DNA from: Paenibacillus dendrobii
GTDB taxonomy: Bacteria; Bacillota; Bacilli; Paenibacillales; Paenibacillaceae
NCBI RefSeq assembly: GCF_009807035.1
Contig: NZ_WUBI01000001.1
Span: 2,852,001-2,916,000 of the forward strand
DNA: 64,000 bases
Direction: 5' to 3'
This document shows positions 1-9,128 of the stretch, piece by piece. A program made the position numbers and the translations under genes. The notes beneath the pieces are model-generated. The model made no database searches, had not been told where the DNA came from, and saw only the letters and a program-made list of their open reading frames with translations. Positions within the stretch are counted from its first letter, which is position 1, and every line of letters begins with the position of its first letter.

Positions 1-18
1 CTCGCAGGTCTACATGTT

Positions 19-768
19 TCATCCTACCCGAAGGCCATCCGAAAGCTCATTGCGCGCGCCATGCGCTTGCCGCAGCAGTTCATCGGTACGTACGAAAACA
101 TAACCCTGAATGCGGGCATCCCCAAGCGCTTCCTCAAGGTCCGCGATCATTCGGCCCGGCGCATCAGGTACAGCTCCGAAAGTATCGCCGCTGTCATGCA
201 GCACGATGATGGACCCGGGTTCAAGCCGGCTTAGAATCCTCTCTTTCAGAGGCTTCTTCTTACGTTCCTTACCCCAGTCCCGCGCCATTATCGACCAGAG
301 CACGATATGGTATGTTTTCCGCAAGGTGAATAAATCGCCTATATTCAGAATCCCCCAGGGAGGACGGTAAAACGTTGGCCGCTCGCCGGTGATTCGTTCG
401 ATGACATCGGCGGTCCGGCCCACATGCTTCTCCCGGATATGTCTCGGACTCATGAGCCAATTGGGAAGATGGGTGTAATTGTGGATACCGATCTGATGCC
501 CTTCAAGGTAGATGCGCTTGATCAGCTCCGGATAACGCTCTGCCTTGCTGCCGAGCACGAAGAAGGTTGCCTTGATCCCTTTTTTCTGGAGTAAATCCAG
601 CAGTCTTGGTGTGTACAGCGGATCGGGACCATCATCAAAAGTCAAAGCGATTTGCCTGCCGGCCCGGCCGCGAACCGCAACGCCCATCCCCCAGACCCGC
701 GTGATGACAAAGGGAATGAGCATATATATTAGAATGAATAGCACAATGAGCTTGAACAAGATACTCAT
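19..768 (-). CDS. Polysaccharide deacetylase family protein (NodB fold)
   Basis: The 249-residue product has one N-terminal membrane segment (about residues 3-22) followed by a NodB carbohydrate esterase domain. Visible motifs are TFDDGPD (catalytic and metal-binding Asp), the HNYTH stretch (HxxxH metal pair) and RPPWG (active-site groove). Family members remove N- or O-acetyl groups from peptidoglycan or other glycans at the cell surface; the membrane anchor suggests the same here. The exact substrate cannot be read from sequence. Its start overlaps the stop of the upstream YkoP-like gene by 4 bp (ATGA), so the two are probably translationally coupled. Confidence 0.88.
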   Translation of the reverse strand: MSILFKLIVLFILIYMLIPFVITRVWGMGVAVRGRAGRQIALTFDDGPDPLYTPRLLDLLQKKGIKATFFVLGSKAERYPELIKRIYLEGHQIGIHNYTHLPNWLMSPRHIREKHVGRTADVIERITGERPTFYRPPWGILNIGDLFTLRKTYHIVLWSIMARDWGKERKKKPLKERILSRLEPGSIIVLHDSGDTFGAVPDAPGRMIADLEEALGDARIQGYVFVRTDELLRQAHGARNELSDGLRVG

Positions 769-1358
769 GCCGCTTCGTCCTTGCTATAGCGTGCAAGCAA
801 ATTCTCTCTGCTCATCAGCAGCATTTTAGGGACCAGCTTAGGAGCATTTTGCTTCGTGCGTTCCCGGCCTACCGGATGCAGCACCCGGAGCAGAAGCCGC
901 AAATAATAAGTGGTAAAAATCCGAAAACCCTTGGATTCCAGCGGATGTTGTTCAAAGCCAAGCCCGTGAATAATCCCCCTGTGTAACAGGGTTATTCCCG
1001 TTAGTGCCTTCACATGGGCAAGCTCAGGTTCGGTTTCCATGGCGGCGCTGATCTGCTTCATCGATCTCCGCAGCATTCTGGCGGTTAGCAGCGCGGCCCG
1101 GTCGGCCCCTACTTCCCTGGAGAGCTGCAGCACCTGGCGGTTATCCAAATGAAGCTCCCCTACCCAATCTCCGGCATGAATCCAATGCCCATCATGACAC
1201 TCCAGGCCTTTTCCATGATGGCGCCGGACCACGAGCTTGCAAATGCCATATTTTTTCACGGATGCGCTCCGCAGTTTGGTAATCTGGTCGAATACCGTTT
1301 CCCAGGCCATCCATACCGACTGTGCACTTGCTTTAGAAATGGAAGCTAACATATTCAA
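765..1358 (-). CDS. YkoP-like conserved protein
   Basis: A soluble protein of about 197 residues without signal peptide or membrane segment, resembling the YkoP-like family often found beside polysaccharide deacetylases. A basic central part and a C-terminal helical part with many Leu/Arg residues are visible, but no catalytic motif. The first codon is TTG at 1358 with an in-frame ATG two codons later; neither has a strong Shine-Dalgarno, so the start is uncertain. It overlaps the deacetylase by 4 bp, suggesting a joint envelope-glycan role. No function is assigned. Confidence 0.7.
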   Translation of the reverse strand: MNMLASISKASAQSVWMAWETVFDQITKLRSASVKKYGICKLVVRRHHGKGLECHDGHWIHAGDWVGELHLDNRQVLQLSREVGADRAALLTARMLRRSMKQISAAMETEPELAHVKALTGITLLHRGIIHGLGFEQHPLESKGFRIFTTYYLRLLLRVLHPVGRERTKQNAPKLVPKMLLMSRENLLARYSKDEAA

Positions 1359-1545
1359 TGTTGGTCACGTCTTTCTTTCCATATTTGGTCTTCTGCAGTA
1401 GACCAGCCTTTTTACCTGCAAGATTTTGGCTTCTATTCCGTTAGACGTCAGAAAACCAGAAATCCATGCCAACATTGTAAAAAATGAACCTATCTTTTCT
1501 CTTTCTACTTTCTTACGATTTTCTTAATTCAAAAGAATTGAAATA

Positions 1546-1574
1546 GCCGCCCTCCTGCAAGCAGGCTTGGCGGC
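1546..1574 (-). terminator. Nested hairpin after sulfatase gene
   Basis: The outer stem GCCGCC/GGCGGC (1546-1551/1569-1574) encloses an inner stem CCTGC/GCAGG (1554-1558/1561-1565). On the minus strand it follows the sulfatase stop and is succeeded by an AT-rich stretch with a TTTT run near 1531-1534. It is a probable terminator with an imperfect U-tract. Confidence 0.55.
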
Positions 1575-1588
1575 ACAGATGAATAAGG

Positions 1589-3100
1589 TTATGCATGGGA
1601 CATGCGCGGCATCGGCATCGGTTCCTTGCCCAGCTCCGCCCAAATGTATTTCATGAGCAGCTCCATTTTCAGAGATTGAAATTCTTCCCGGTCCCATAGA
1701 TTATGAATCTCCTGCGGATCTTCTTCCAGATCGAAGAATTCGCCGTAATCTTGATTGTAATAGACCGTGATTTTATAGCGCTGGCCCACATAGGTTTTCT
1801 GATGGATCGTGGTCGGCTCATGCCGGAATTCGCATATCGCGTGATCGCGTGCAGCCGTTTCCGGTTTCAGCCATACCGCCGATTGATCTACACCGGTCAT
1901 CGCATGCGGAGGCCTGATCCCTGCGAAATGCAGAAAAGTCGGTGCCAAATCTACCAGAGACTGAATGGAATCAGACACCGCACCTGCGGGCGCATGCCCA
2001 GGGTATCGCACGATAAAAGGCAGCCGCAGCAAATCTTCGTAATGAAAACCACCCTTGTACATCATGCCGTGCTGGCCGAATAAATGCCCATGATCGGTCG
2101 TAAAGACGACAATCGTATTGTCCGCAATCCCCAGCTCGTCGAGCTTGTTCAGAATCCGGCCGATGGCTTCATCCATGTAGCTGACCATTCCATAATAGGT
2201 GGCCACCGCTTTGCGGTGCTCCTCTTCCGACATCCCCACATGAGAGTGATAGCCATGAATGCCGTAACCTGTTTCCTTATACTCCGAAAAGTCCGGGCTT
2301 ACCTGTTGAGTCATTTGAAAATGCGGCGGATTATGGTCATGCTCACCTGGAATCACCTGCGGCACCGTCAATTGATCAGGATCATACATGCTTGACCATG
2401 GCTCAGGCACCAGGTAAGGCGGATGCGGATCGGGAAAGCTGGCCCAAAGCATAAACGGCTCTTCGTTCTCGCTGTACGCCTCCATCAGCTGGTTGGAACG
2501 TTCCGCAATCCACGTGTTGTAGTGAAATGCTTCCGGGATCGGCCAGGAAAACCGGATCGATTCATCCATCGTGCCCGTTGGAGCCGAATAATAATCACGC
2601 CAGTTAGAGCAGCCCTTCTCCTCCATCCACAGCGCATAATGCTGGCCTACCAAATATTCGTTGGCATGATTGCGCAGCAGTTCAATATGTTCGAAGCCGT
2701 AAAAGGGACCGTTAAACCCTCGCCAAAATTCAAAATCATGAAGCTTATCGCGTCCTTCTAGCGATGTATAAGGATCTTCCGTTAATATAGGCTGAAAATG
2801 CGCCTTACCCACGAGTGCCGTCCGGTATCCTTCCTCCTGCAGCAAAGCTCCGACGGTAGTCTCCTCTTCCGGAAGTTTAGTCCCCAAGGTCCATGCTCCA
2901 TGCTGGCTCGGATATTTGCCGGTAATGATGGAGGAACGCGAAGGCGTGCAGGTCGGATTCGGGCAGTATGCTCTCGTATAGGTCGTACCTTCCCTCACCA
3001 AGCGGTCGAGATGAGGTGTAGATATTTCCGGATTAAAGGCACCGATGGTGTTCCAGTGCTGCTGATCGCTTGTAATCAGTAAAATATTCGGCTTTGGCAT
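1589..3100 (-). CDS. Sulfatase, cysteine type (sulfatase 1)
   Basis: A 503-residue type I sulfatase of the alkaline phosphatase superfamily. The N-terminus carries the metal-binding DQQ segment (about residues 12-14). The signature CTPSR has Cys51, the residue converted to formylglycine in active enzymes. A downstream TTDHG motif (around residue 340) supplies further metal ligands. No signal peptide is present, so the enzyme should be cytoplasmic and hydrolyse imported sulfate esters. Length is normal for the family; the substrate is unknown. The gene is divergent from the AraC regulator at 3252 and belongs with the second sulfatase and SsuABC-like importer. Weak ribosome binding site AAAGGAT. 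Confidence 0.92.
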   Translation of the reverse strand: MPKPNILLITSDQQHWNTIGAFNPEISTPHLDRLVREGTTYTRAYCPNPTCTPSRSSIITGKYPSQHGAWTLGTKLPEEETTVGALLQEEGYRTALVGKAHFQPILTEDPYTSLEGRDKLHDFEFWRGFNGPFYGFEHIELLRNHANEYLVGQHYALWMEEKGCSNWRDYYSAPTGTMDESIRFSWPIPEAFHYNTWIAERSNQLMEAYSENEEPFMLWASFPDPHPPYLVPEPWSSMYDPDQLTVPQVIPGEHDHNPPHFQMTQQVSPDFSEYKETGYGIHGYHSHVGMSEEEHRKAVATYYGMVSYMDEAIGRILNKLDELGIADNTIVVFTTDHGHLFGQHGMMYKGGFHYEDLLRLPFIVRYPGHAPAGAVSDSIQSLVDLAPTFLHFAGIRPPHAMTGVDQSAVWLKPETAARDHAICEFRHEPTTIHQKTYVGQRYKITVYYNQDYGEFFDLEEDPQEIHNLWDREEFQSLKMELLMKYIWAELGKEPMPMPRMSHA

Positions 3101-3183
3101 GTCATTTCATCCTTTGCTGAGGTTGTTTCTACCATCTTAGCTGCCGTCTGGCTGAATCAACAATGACCGGGAGTTGCATATCT

Positions 3184-3213
3184 TTAACATTTTGTCAGGA
3201 TGTATGGTACAAT
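3184..3213 (+). promoter_or_regulatory. Probable sigma-A promoter of the AraC/two-component operon
   Basis: TTAACA (3184-3189) and TACAAT (3208-3213) are separated by 18 bp; each matches five of six consensus bases. They lie about 40 bp upstream of the TTG start of the AraC-type gene, in the divergent gap with the sulfatase. Confidence 0.55.
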
Positions 3214-3251
3214 TCAGGCAAATTCATGTACAATGAAAGGGGATACATCCC

Positions 3252-4100
3252 TTGCTGGAACGGGCTGTAGAATACTACCACGTTACCCATTTCAACCCTG
3301 ATGAATATGATAAGAACGGTGGTCTTTGGACCATCCATGCAGGCATGAATGAAGCCAAGCCCGACTATCATGCAGGCCCCCGCATGGTGCCGTACTACAG
3401 TTTGCATTTTGTAAAGTCTGGAGCGGTAGAGCTGAGTGACGGACAACAGACCGTTATTCTCAATAAGGGTGATGTCTTCTGTCTCTTCCCGGAACGTACT
3501 TATACCTACCGTATATACAAGCATCCGGACGAATTGCGCATGGGCTGGGTCGCTTTTCAAGGCATGCAGGCCGATTCCATTCTAAGCTCCATCCCGCTAA
3601 GCCCATCCTTGCCTTATGTACGCCAAAAGGTTACGCGAGAGTTCCTGCTCGCCTACGAGCAGCTATTGCACGCCGGAACCGGCAGCTCCATGCATGATCG
3701 GCTGAACCGGTCCATCATGCTCTATCGGCTGTTAAGCCAGCTGCTTCCTGCCGAACTGGAGATCGGCATCCCGACCAGACCCGACCAATGGATCGAAGAC
3801 AGCAAAAACTACATGGATACCCATTATACCGAGGATATTACCGTCCAACACGCGGCTGAATACGTGGGCGTGCACCGCTCCTATTTTTCCAAAATGTTCA
3901 CGGAACGCGTCGGCACAACGCCGACCCAGTATCTGAAGCGGCTGAAAATGGACAAAGCGCTGCTCATGCTGAAGCAGGGCCACTCCGTGCTAGAAACGGC
4001 GCTAAGCCTGGGGTACTCGGATACCGCCTCATTTTCGCGGGCGTTTCACCGCTATTTCGGTTCTGCGCCGACCCGATACTATAAATCGGAACCTCACTAG
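3252..4100 (+). CDS. AraC family transcriptional regulator
   Basis: A 282-residue regulator with an N-terminal cupin-type sensing domain (about residues 15-150) and a C-terminal double helix-turn-helix domain of the AraC/XylS type (about 180-280; the segment ending in GYSDTASFSRAFHRYFG is typical). The start is taken as TTG at 3252, 9 nt after AAAGGGG; nearby ATG codons at 3226 and 3233 are out of frame. It is divergent from sulfatase 1 and 24 bp upstream of the histidine kinase gene, so it probably governs the sulfatase/transport locus in response to a small ligand. The ligand is not predictable. Confidence 0.9.
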   Translation: MLERAVEYYHVTHFNPDEYDKNGGLWTIHAGMNEAKPDYHAGPRMVPYYSLHFVKSGAVELSDGQQTVILNKGDVFCLFPERTYTYRIYKHPDELRMGWVAFQGMQADSILSSIPLSPSLPYVRQKVTREFLLAYEQLLHAGTGSSMHDRLNRSIMLYRLLSQLLPAELEIGIPTRPDQWIEDSKNYMDTHYTEDITVQHAAEYVGVHRSYFSKMFTERVGTTPTQYLKRLKMDKALLMLKQGHSVLETALSLGYSDTASFSRAFHRYFGSAPTRYYKSEPH

Positions 4101-4124
4101 ACCCATCGAAGGAGCTTTGCAGAA

Positions 4125-5621
4125 ATGACGATTCTACTGATCCTCCTGATGTCGGCCATGATTATCATGTTTATCGCCAAGGCCCGCAACCCGTCCGTAT
4201 ACTGGATGTCCATCATATTGCTCGGATGGTTTCTCAGCATGTCCGGACTTGTCCTGTTCATCGCTAAATATGGCGGATTCTACTACCGGGTCAATATCGT
4301 GCTTTTCTTCAATGATACGATCCGCAACATGCTGCTTCATTCCCCGATCAGCATCGATGGCGTCAGCCGTATGATTACGATCGGAAGATCGCTCTTCATC
4401 TTCGGCTTTATCGGCCTGTCTTTGTCTCTCTTCTACAATAATCAGATGAAGCACCGGGTTCTCGTGCTGTCGCTTCATGCGATTTTACCTCTGCTTAATA
4501 TCATTTTTTACGATCCGGTCATCTATAAGCCCATGCTGAGCCTGCTCAGTCCCAAAAGTACTTACGTCATCAGCTTTATTACCCGCGGATGGCTTGTCGT
4601 CTCTGCGCTCTACGCTACGTCGCTCATCGTCTACTATTATTCCCATGTCACGATCCCCTGGCTGAAAAGGCAGATCAAACATATTCTGTACGGCGTGTTT
4701 GCCCTTGTGCTGTTTTATTTTTACCTCGGATTCATGGGCCCGATGCAGGTGACGGATGTCCGCACCTACTATGTTCTGTATTCCGATTTCTCCAACTTCA
4801 ACCCGCCGCTGACGTTGTTCGAATGGTACCTCGGCATAGGGATTACGGGAATTCTGTCCAGCATCAGCCTTTTTTCCATCTGGCGTTATACGGATATCGA
4901 GAAAAAAATGGGCCAGGAAACCCTGCTGCTCGAGCGCAAGCTGAAAACAGCCGATATGGGCATTAAAGTATTTACCCATGGGATCAAAAATCAGCTGCTT
5001 ATCATACAGGTGCTCCTGAACCAGGCCAAGCAAAATCGTCCCGCCGATGATCCGGACCATGGCAAGGAGCCGCTGGACAAGGCTAATATCGTCGTCCATG
5101 AAACGCTTGAACGGCTGGATCAGCTGTACCGTTCGATTAAAACGACCCATCTGCAGCTCCGCTCAGTATCCGTCAGCGAGCTTATCGAGAACGTGCTGGG
5201 CAGGTTTAATACCTCTTCAAGGACGCTTGATGTCCGTACCCGGTTGGAGGAGGTCGATGGCATTACCGTTCTCGCCGATCAAGCCCATTTGTCCGAGGCT
5301 ATATACAATATCCTGACGAATGCGGCGGAAGCCATCCCCGAGGAAAAGCGCGGCACGATCCAAATTACGTCGTATCCCGAAGGCAATTTCAATATTATCA
5401 GCATCACAGATAACGGTTGCGGCATGGAGAAGGAACAACTGCAAGCGATATTCGATCCGTTTGTCACCAGCAAAAATACAACCCGCAACTGGGGTGTCGG
5501 TCTATCTTATGCCAAGCAAATCGTGCACGGCCACGACGGGCGCATCCATGTGGAGAGCAAGCCGGGCCTCGGAAGCACCTTTCAAATCGTTCTGCCAATC
5601 TATCGGAAACATACAGCGTAA
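4125..5621 (+). CDS. Sensor histidine kinase with polytopic membrane input domain
   Basis: 498 residues. The N-terminal half contains about seven hydrophobic membrane segments (to roughly residue 260). A short linker helix and the probable phospho-acceptor motif THGIKNQLL follow at about residue 286. The C-terminal HATPase_c domain is marked by NAAEA, DNGCGM, GVGLSYA and GLGSTF. The H-x-x-K-N acceptor resembles that of LytS/Spo0B-like kinases rather than the classical H-E/D-x-x-T/P box. The ribosome binding site AAGGAG lies 10 nt before ATG. It is followed 13 bp later by its response regulator and preceded by the AraC gene, so the three form a likely operon inside the sulfatase locus. Confidence 0.9.
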   Translation: MTILLILLMSAMIIMFIAKARNPSVYWMSIILLGWFLSMSGLVLFIAKYGGFYYRVNIVLFFNDTIRNMLLHSPISIDGVSRMITIGRSLFIFGFIGLSLSLFYNNQMKHRVLVLSLHAILPLLNIIFYDPVIYKPMLSLLSPKSTYVISFITRGWLVVSALYATSLIVYYYSHVTIPWLKRQIKHILYGVFALVLFYFYLGFMGPMQVTDVRTYYVLYSDFSNFNPPLTLFEWYLGIGITGILSSISLFSIWRYTDIEKKMGQETLLLERKLKTADMGIKVFTHGIKNQLLIIQVLLNQAKQNRPADDPDHGKEPLDKANIVVHETLERLDQLYRSIKTTHLQLRSVSVSELIENVLGRFNTSSRTLDVRTRLEEVDGITVLADQAHLSEAIYNILTNAAEAIPEEKRGTIQITSYPEGNFNIISITDNGCGMEKEQLQAIFDPFVTSKNTTRNWGVGLSYAKQIVHGHDGRIHVESKPGLGSTFQIVLPIYRKHTA

Positions 5622-5634
5622 GGGAGGAACTTAC

Positions 5635-6336
5635 ATGATGAGCAAAGCGCCCATTCGGGTCATCGTTGCCGAGGACTTAGACGTACTGCGTGAACATTTC
5701 TGCTCCATTCTAAGCAAACACGAGGACATCTTCGTCGCCGGAGCCGCCTCTAGCGGTAAGATGGCCCTGCAGCTGATGCGAACCACCGGCGGGGATGTCG
5801 TGCTGATGGATATCGAGATGGACGCCAAGCATGACGGCATCATTCACGCGCAGCATATTTTGGAAGAGTTCCCGGAGACCCGGATCGTATTTCTGACCGT
5901 GCACGAGGATGACGAAACGATCTTCAGCGCCTTCGAGACCGGTGCCGTGGATTACGTACTCAAAACCCGTCCCGAACAAGAAATCGTCCAGCGGGTGCGC
6001 AGCGCTTACGAAGGCATGTCTCAGATGCATCCGGAAATCGCGAATAAAATCAAAAGCGAATTCACCCGTATCCGCAAAAACCAGGAGAATTTGTTCCAGG
6101 CGACCATGATCCTGTCCCAGCTGACGCCAAGCGAGCTCGAAATCATCCATTTGCTCTACAACGACTATAAAATCTCCGAGATTGCCAAGCAGCGCCAGGT
6201 GGAGATCTCAACCATCAAATCGCAAATCAATGTCATTCTGAAAAAATTCAATAAAAAACGGAGCAAGGAGGTCATCTCCCTGCTCCGCGAGCTCAACATC
6301 ATTCATTTGATCCATAAAGTGCGGGGTGGCCTTTAG
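5635..6336 (+). CDS. Response regulator with C-terminal LuxR/NarL-like helix-turn-helix
   Basis: 233 residues. The N-terminal receiver domain has an acidic pair (Glu13, Asp14), phospho-acceptor Asp59 in LMDIEMD, and a conserved Lys in YVLKTR. The C-terminal helix-turn-helix (about residues 165-225, starting LTPSELEII) is of the LuxR/NarL type. The start is ATG 5635 after AGGGAGG; the longer upstream reading frame overlaps the kinase and is not used. It is the partner of the kinase at 4125. Its stop codon overlaps, tail to tail, that of the substrate-binding protein gene on the opposite strand. Confidence 0.92.
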   Translation: MMSKAPIRVIVAEDLDVLREHFCSILSKHEDIFVAGAASSGKMALQLMRTTGGDVVLMDIEMDAKHDGIIHAQHILEEFPETRIVFLTVHEDDETIFSAFETGAVDYVLKTRPEQEIVQRVRSAYEGMSQMHPEIANKIKSEFTRIRKNQENLFQATMILSQLTPSELEIIHLLYNDYKISEIAKQRQVEISTIKSQINVILKKFNKKRSKEVISLLRELNIIHLIHKVRGGL

Positions 6337-7424
6337 TTACCACCGGCTGCCTCTTGCGCTTTCACAAACGGCTCCGTTGCGATAAATTTGTCTCCGGGCA
6401 CCACCTCAGCCATTTTGCCGTTCGTCACGAACATTTTCTCCAAATTCTCGAACCATTTCACGCTTGTGCCATCTTTCATGTAGCCTGCAATTTTGGAGGA
6501 TTCAATCCACTCCATCGTTTCGTATTGCTCTTTCAGGGAATCCTCCGGAACCTGCGTATACTTAGAAGTCAAGGAGATGGTTTCATCCACGTTCTTGATT
6601 TTGTAGTCATTGGCTTTAACCCACGCCTCCAGGAACTGCTGCACAACCTCCGGCTTCTCCTCCAGGAACTTCGGGTTCACAACCCAGCTCGCCGGGAACA
6701 CATAATCCGGATAGAACGTACGGTTGTCTCCAAGCTTCACGATGTTTTCCGTACCCAGCTGCTTCTCGATTTCCTTGGTATATGGCGACCAGATCGCCAC
6801 CGCATCCACTTTGTTGGCTACGAAAGCGGACACTGCGCCTGCTACATCAATGTTAACGATATTTACGTCCGATGGCTTCAATCCGCCCTTTTCCAAGCCA
6901 AGATTCAATATCATTTCACCGGAGGTTCCTTTCGGTACGCCGATCGTTTTGCCTTTCAGATCCTTCCATTCCTGAATGCCGGACTTCTTCGTTGCATACA
7001 CCATATCTCCAAAGCCCAAGCTGGCCAGTGCGATGATTTTCCCTTGGCCTTGAGCGGCCAGGAAGGTTGCCCCCGGTCCAATATAGGCAATATCCAGATC
7101 TCCTGAAGCCATGGCCTGGAACTCCGGCGGGCCGCTTAAGAATTTGACGGCATTGACGTTCAGCCCTGCATCTTTGAAGAAGCCTTTTTCATCCGCGACC
7201 ACAATCGGTGCCGCGCCGTTCAAATCGGGAATGTAGCCGACGTTAATTTTCACGGGCGACTTCGAAGCATCGGCTTTGGTTTCTTTCGCAGCATCCTGCC
7301 CGGTTGAACCTTCGGGTTCCGCAGTTTGGCCGCCGGATCCGCAGGCGCTCACCATGAGCGTCAAGCACATGAGTGCAGATAAGAGAAGCGAAGCACGAAA
7401 GCTTTTTTTGGTATTTGTTTTCAT
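6333..7424 (-). CDS. ABC importer substrate-binding lipoprotein, SsuA/TauA type
   Basis: 363 residues from ATG 7424, which follows a GGGGG-rich Shine-Dalgarno; a frame-extended start at 7457 would put 11 extra residues before the signal peptide. The lipoprotein signal has a VSAC lipobox around residue 28. The mature protein is an NMT1/SsuA-like periplasmic-binding fold (VGYIPDLNGAAPIVVADEKG; GDLDIAYIGPG), the family that binds aliphatic sulfonates, taurine, nitrate and thiamine precursors. It is the last gene of a minus-strand run: sulfatase 2, permease, ATPase, binding protein. Association with sulfatases suggests a sulfate ester or sulfonate ligand (inference). Confidence 0.9.
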   Translation of the reverse strand: MKTNTKKSFRASLLLSALMCLTLMVSACGSGGQTAEPEGSTGQDAAKETKADASKSPVKINVGYIPDLNGAAPIVVADEKGFFKDAGLNVNAVKFLSGPPEFQAMASGDLDIAYIGPGATFLAAQGQGKIIALASLGFGDMVYATKKSGIQEWKDLKGKTIGVPKGTSGEMILNLGLEKGGLKPSDVNIVNIDVAGAVSAFVANKVDAVAIWSPYTKEIEKQLGTENIVKLGDNRTFYPDYVFPASWVVNPKFLEEKPEVVQQFLEAWVKANDYKIKNVDETISLTSKYTQVPEDSLKEQYETMEWIESSKIAGYMKDGTSVKWFENLEKMFVTNGKMAEVVPGDKFIATEPFVKAQEAAGGN

Positions 7425-7533
7425 AAATAACCATTTCCCCCTTAATTGTTCTGCCATCCTGCTTCGGCCGTGCTTGCCATGAGATGAACTCGAGGTGGCC
7501 CGGCTTCAGAACATGCACGGCAAACGACGTTTT

Positions 7534-8355
7534 TTATCTTTGCACTTCCAGATACTCCTTATAGACCTTCGCCCAAATCTCATTTTTAATCTCAATGAAC
7601 CTCGGGTCCATCTTTGTCGTTTGATCCCTTGGATACGGAATATCCACATCGATGATTTCCTTGATTCTCCCCGGTCTTGCGCTCATGATCACGACGCGCT
7701 GCCCCAGAATAACAGCCTCCTCCACATCGTGGGTGATAAAGAAGCAGGTCTTTTTCTCCGTTTGCCAGGTTTTCAGCAGATCTTCCTGCAGCTGTGCCCG
7801 CGTCTGGGCATCGAGCGCTCCGAATGGTTCATCCATCAGCAGCACCTCCGGCTGGACCGCATAGGCACGTGCAATCGCGACCCGCTGCTTCATCCCGCCC
7901 GACAACTCCTTGGGATACGCATGGGCAAAGTCCTTCAAGTTTACGTACTCCAGATACTGTTCTGCCTTTTCACGCCGTTCGGCTTTGCTGTATCCGCGCA
8001 GCTTCAGGCCGAACTCGATGTTTTTAATAACTGTTTTCCAAGGGAACAAGGCATACTGCTGAAACACGACCCCGCGTTCTTTTCCCGGTCCGGTTACGAC
8101 TTTCCCATCCAATTCCACCTTGCCGGAGGTCGCCTGCTCCAGCCCTGCAATGATATTCAGCAGCGTTGTTTTGCCGCAACCGCTTGGGCCAACCACACTG
8201 ATGAATTCGTTGGGCATAATATCGAGATTCGCGTCGTTCAAAGCGATGACCTCGCCGCCGCGAACCTGATACGTCTTGCGGAGATTCTCGATTCTGATCT
8301 TGGGCTGCTCCAATGTTGGCGCTGCCGGGGTTAAGAGTTGCGCAGTTCCTGCCAT
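7534..8355 (-). CDS. ABC transporter ATP-binding protein, SsuB/TauB type
   Basis: 273 residues with Walker A GPSGCGKTT, Q-loop, signature LSGGMKQRVAIARA, Walker B LLMDEPFGALD and the switch His in FFITHD. It is the ATPase of the sulfonate/nitrate/taurine importer family. The ribosome binding site AAAGGAG lies 9 nt before ATG 8355. Its 5' end overlaps the permease gene by 25 bp, indicating coupled translation. A 110-bp gap separates it from the binding-protein gene downstream. Confidence 0.93.
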   Translation of the reverse strand: MAGTAQLLTPAAPTLEQPKIRIENLRKTYQVRGGEVIALNDANLDIMPNEFISVVGPSGCGKTTLLNIIAGLEQATSGKVELDGKVVTGPGKERGVVFQQYALFPWKTVIKNIEFGLKLRGYSKAERREKAEQYLEYVNLKDFAHAYPKELSGGMKQRVAIARAYAVQPEVLLMDEPFGALDAQTRAQLQEDLLKTWQTEKKTCFFITHDVEEAVILGQRVVIMSARPGRIKEIIDVDIPYPRDQTTKMDPRFIEIKNEIWAKVYKEYLEVQR

Positions 8356-9098
8356 CCTGTCAGTCTCCTTTCGAGATAGAGTACGCCCTTGTCCATTGCA
8401 AGTCCGATGACACCGATGACGAAAATCCCCATAATGACAAGGTCCATCCGGAAGTATAGACTGGCTTCCATAACCATGTTGCCGAGCCCCTTGTTGGCAC
8501 CGGTCATCTCAGCGGCGACAAGCGTCGTCCATGCGCTGGCAAGGCCTAGACGTACACCGACCAGAATGTAAGGGAAAGATGCCGGAACAACGACTTCGAA
8601 GAAGATATGCCGATCATTTGCTCCGAGCACTCGCGCGGCTTTGATGAGTGTCGGGTCCACGTTCCGCACGCCCTGGAAGATCGAAATGACCATGACCAGG
8701 AAGGTCGCGATGAAAATGACGGAGATCTTCGCCGACTCCCCGATTCCTTGGGATACGATGACAAGCGGAATCAATGCGATCGGCGGAATAGTGCGAAAAA
8801 ACTGGATCCAAGGCTCAATAACCGCCCGAATATTCGCATACCAGCCCATCACGAACGCGACGGGAATGGCTACGACCAGTCCTAATGCGAAGCCCCCAAG
8901 GACGCGCAGCATACTGGCGGATATATTCGACCAGAGACTTCCTGCTTTCGCCTCAGCGAAAAGCGTCTTCGCGATACGGATTGGATCGGTAACGATAGCG
9001 CCAACGCTCGGTATTTTCGATACAGCATACCATATCAATATCCCGCAAATGACCGAGAGCGGCGTAATGAGTCGTGCAGATACGCGGCTTGCATTCAT
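8331..9098 (-). CDS. ABC transporter permease, SsuC/TauC type
   Basis: 255 residues from ATG 9098, chosen because AGGAGG lies 9 nt upstream; an earlier in-frame ATG at 9122 has no Shine-Dalgarno. About six membrane segments and the BPD_transp_1 coupling loop (KAARVLGANDRHIFFEVVVP) are present. It forms the transmembrane channel with the ATPase and lipoprotein encoded downstream. The preceding sulfatase 2 ends 30 bp upstream of this start, so all four genes are probably one operon. Confidence 0.92.
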   Translation of the reverse strand: MNASRVSARLITPLSVICGILIWYAVSKIPSVGAIVTDPIRIAKTLFAEAKAGSLWSNISASMLRVLGGFALGLVVAIPVAFVMGWYANIRAVIEPWIQFFRTIPPIALIPLVIVSQGIGESAKISVIFIATFLVMVISIFQGVRNVDPTLIKAARVLGANDRHIFFEVVVPASFPYILVGVRLGLASAWTTLVAAEMTGANKGLGNMVMEASLYFRMDLVIMGIFVIGVIGLAMDKGVLYLERRLTGWQELRNS

Positions 9099-9128
9099 GT
9101 TGATACCCCTCCTCTTGTTCATGCTGCT

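Noticed and set aside
1359..1588. Possible riboswitch upstream of the YkoP-like gene
   Set aside because: I looked for conserved riboswitch cores and found only a short unspecific hairpin potential.
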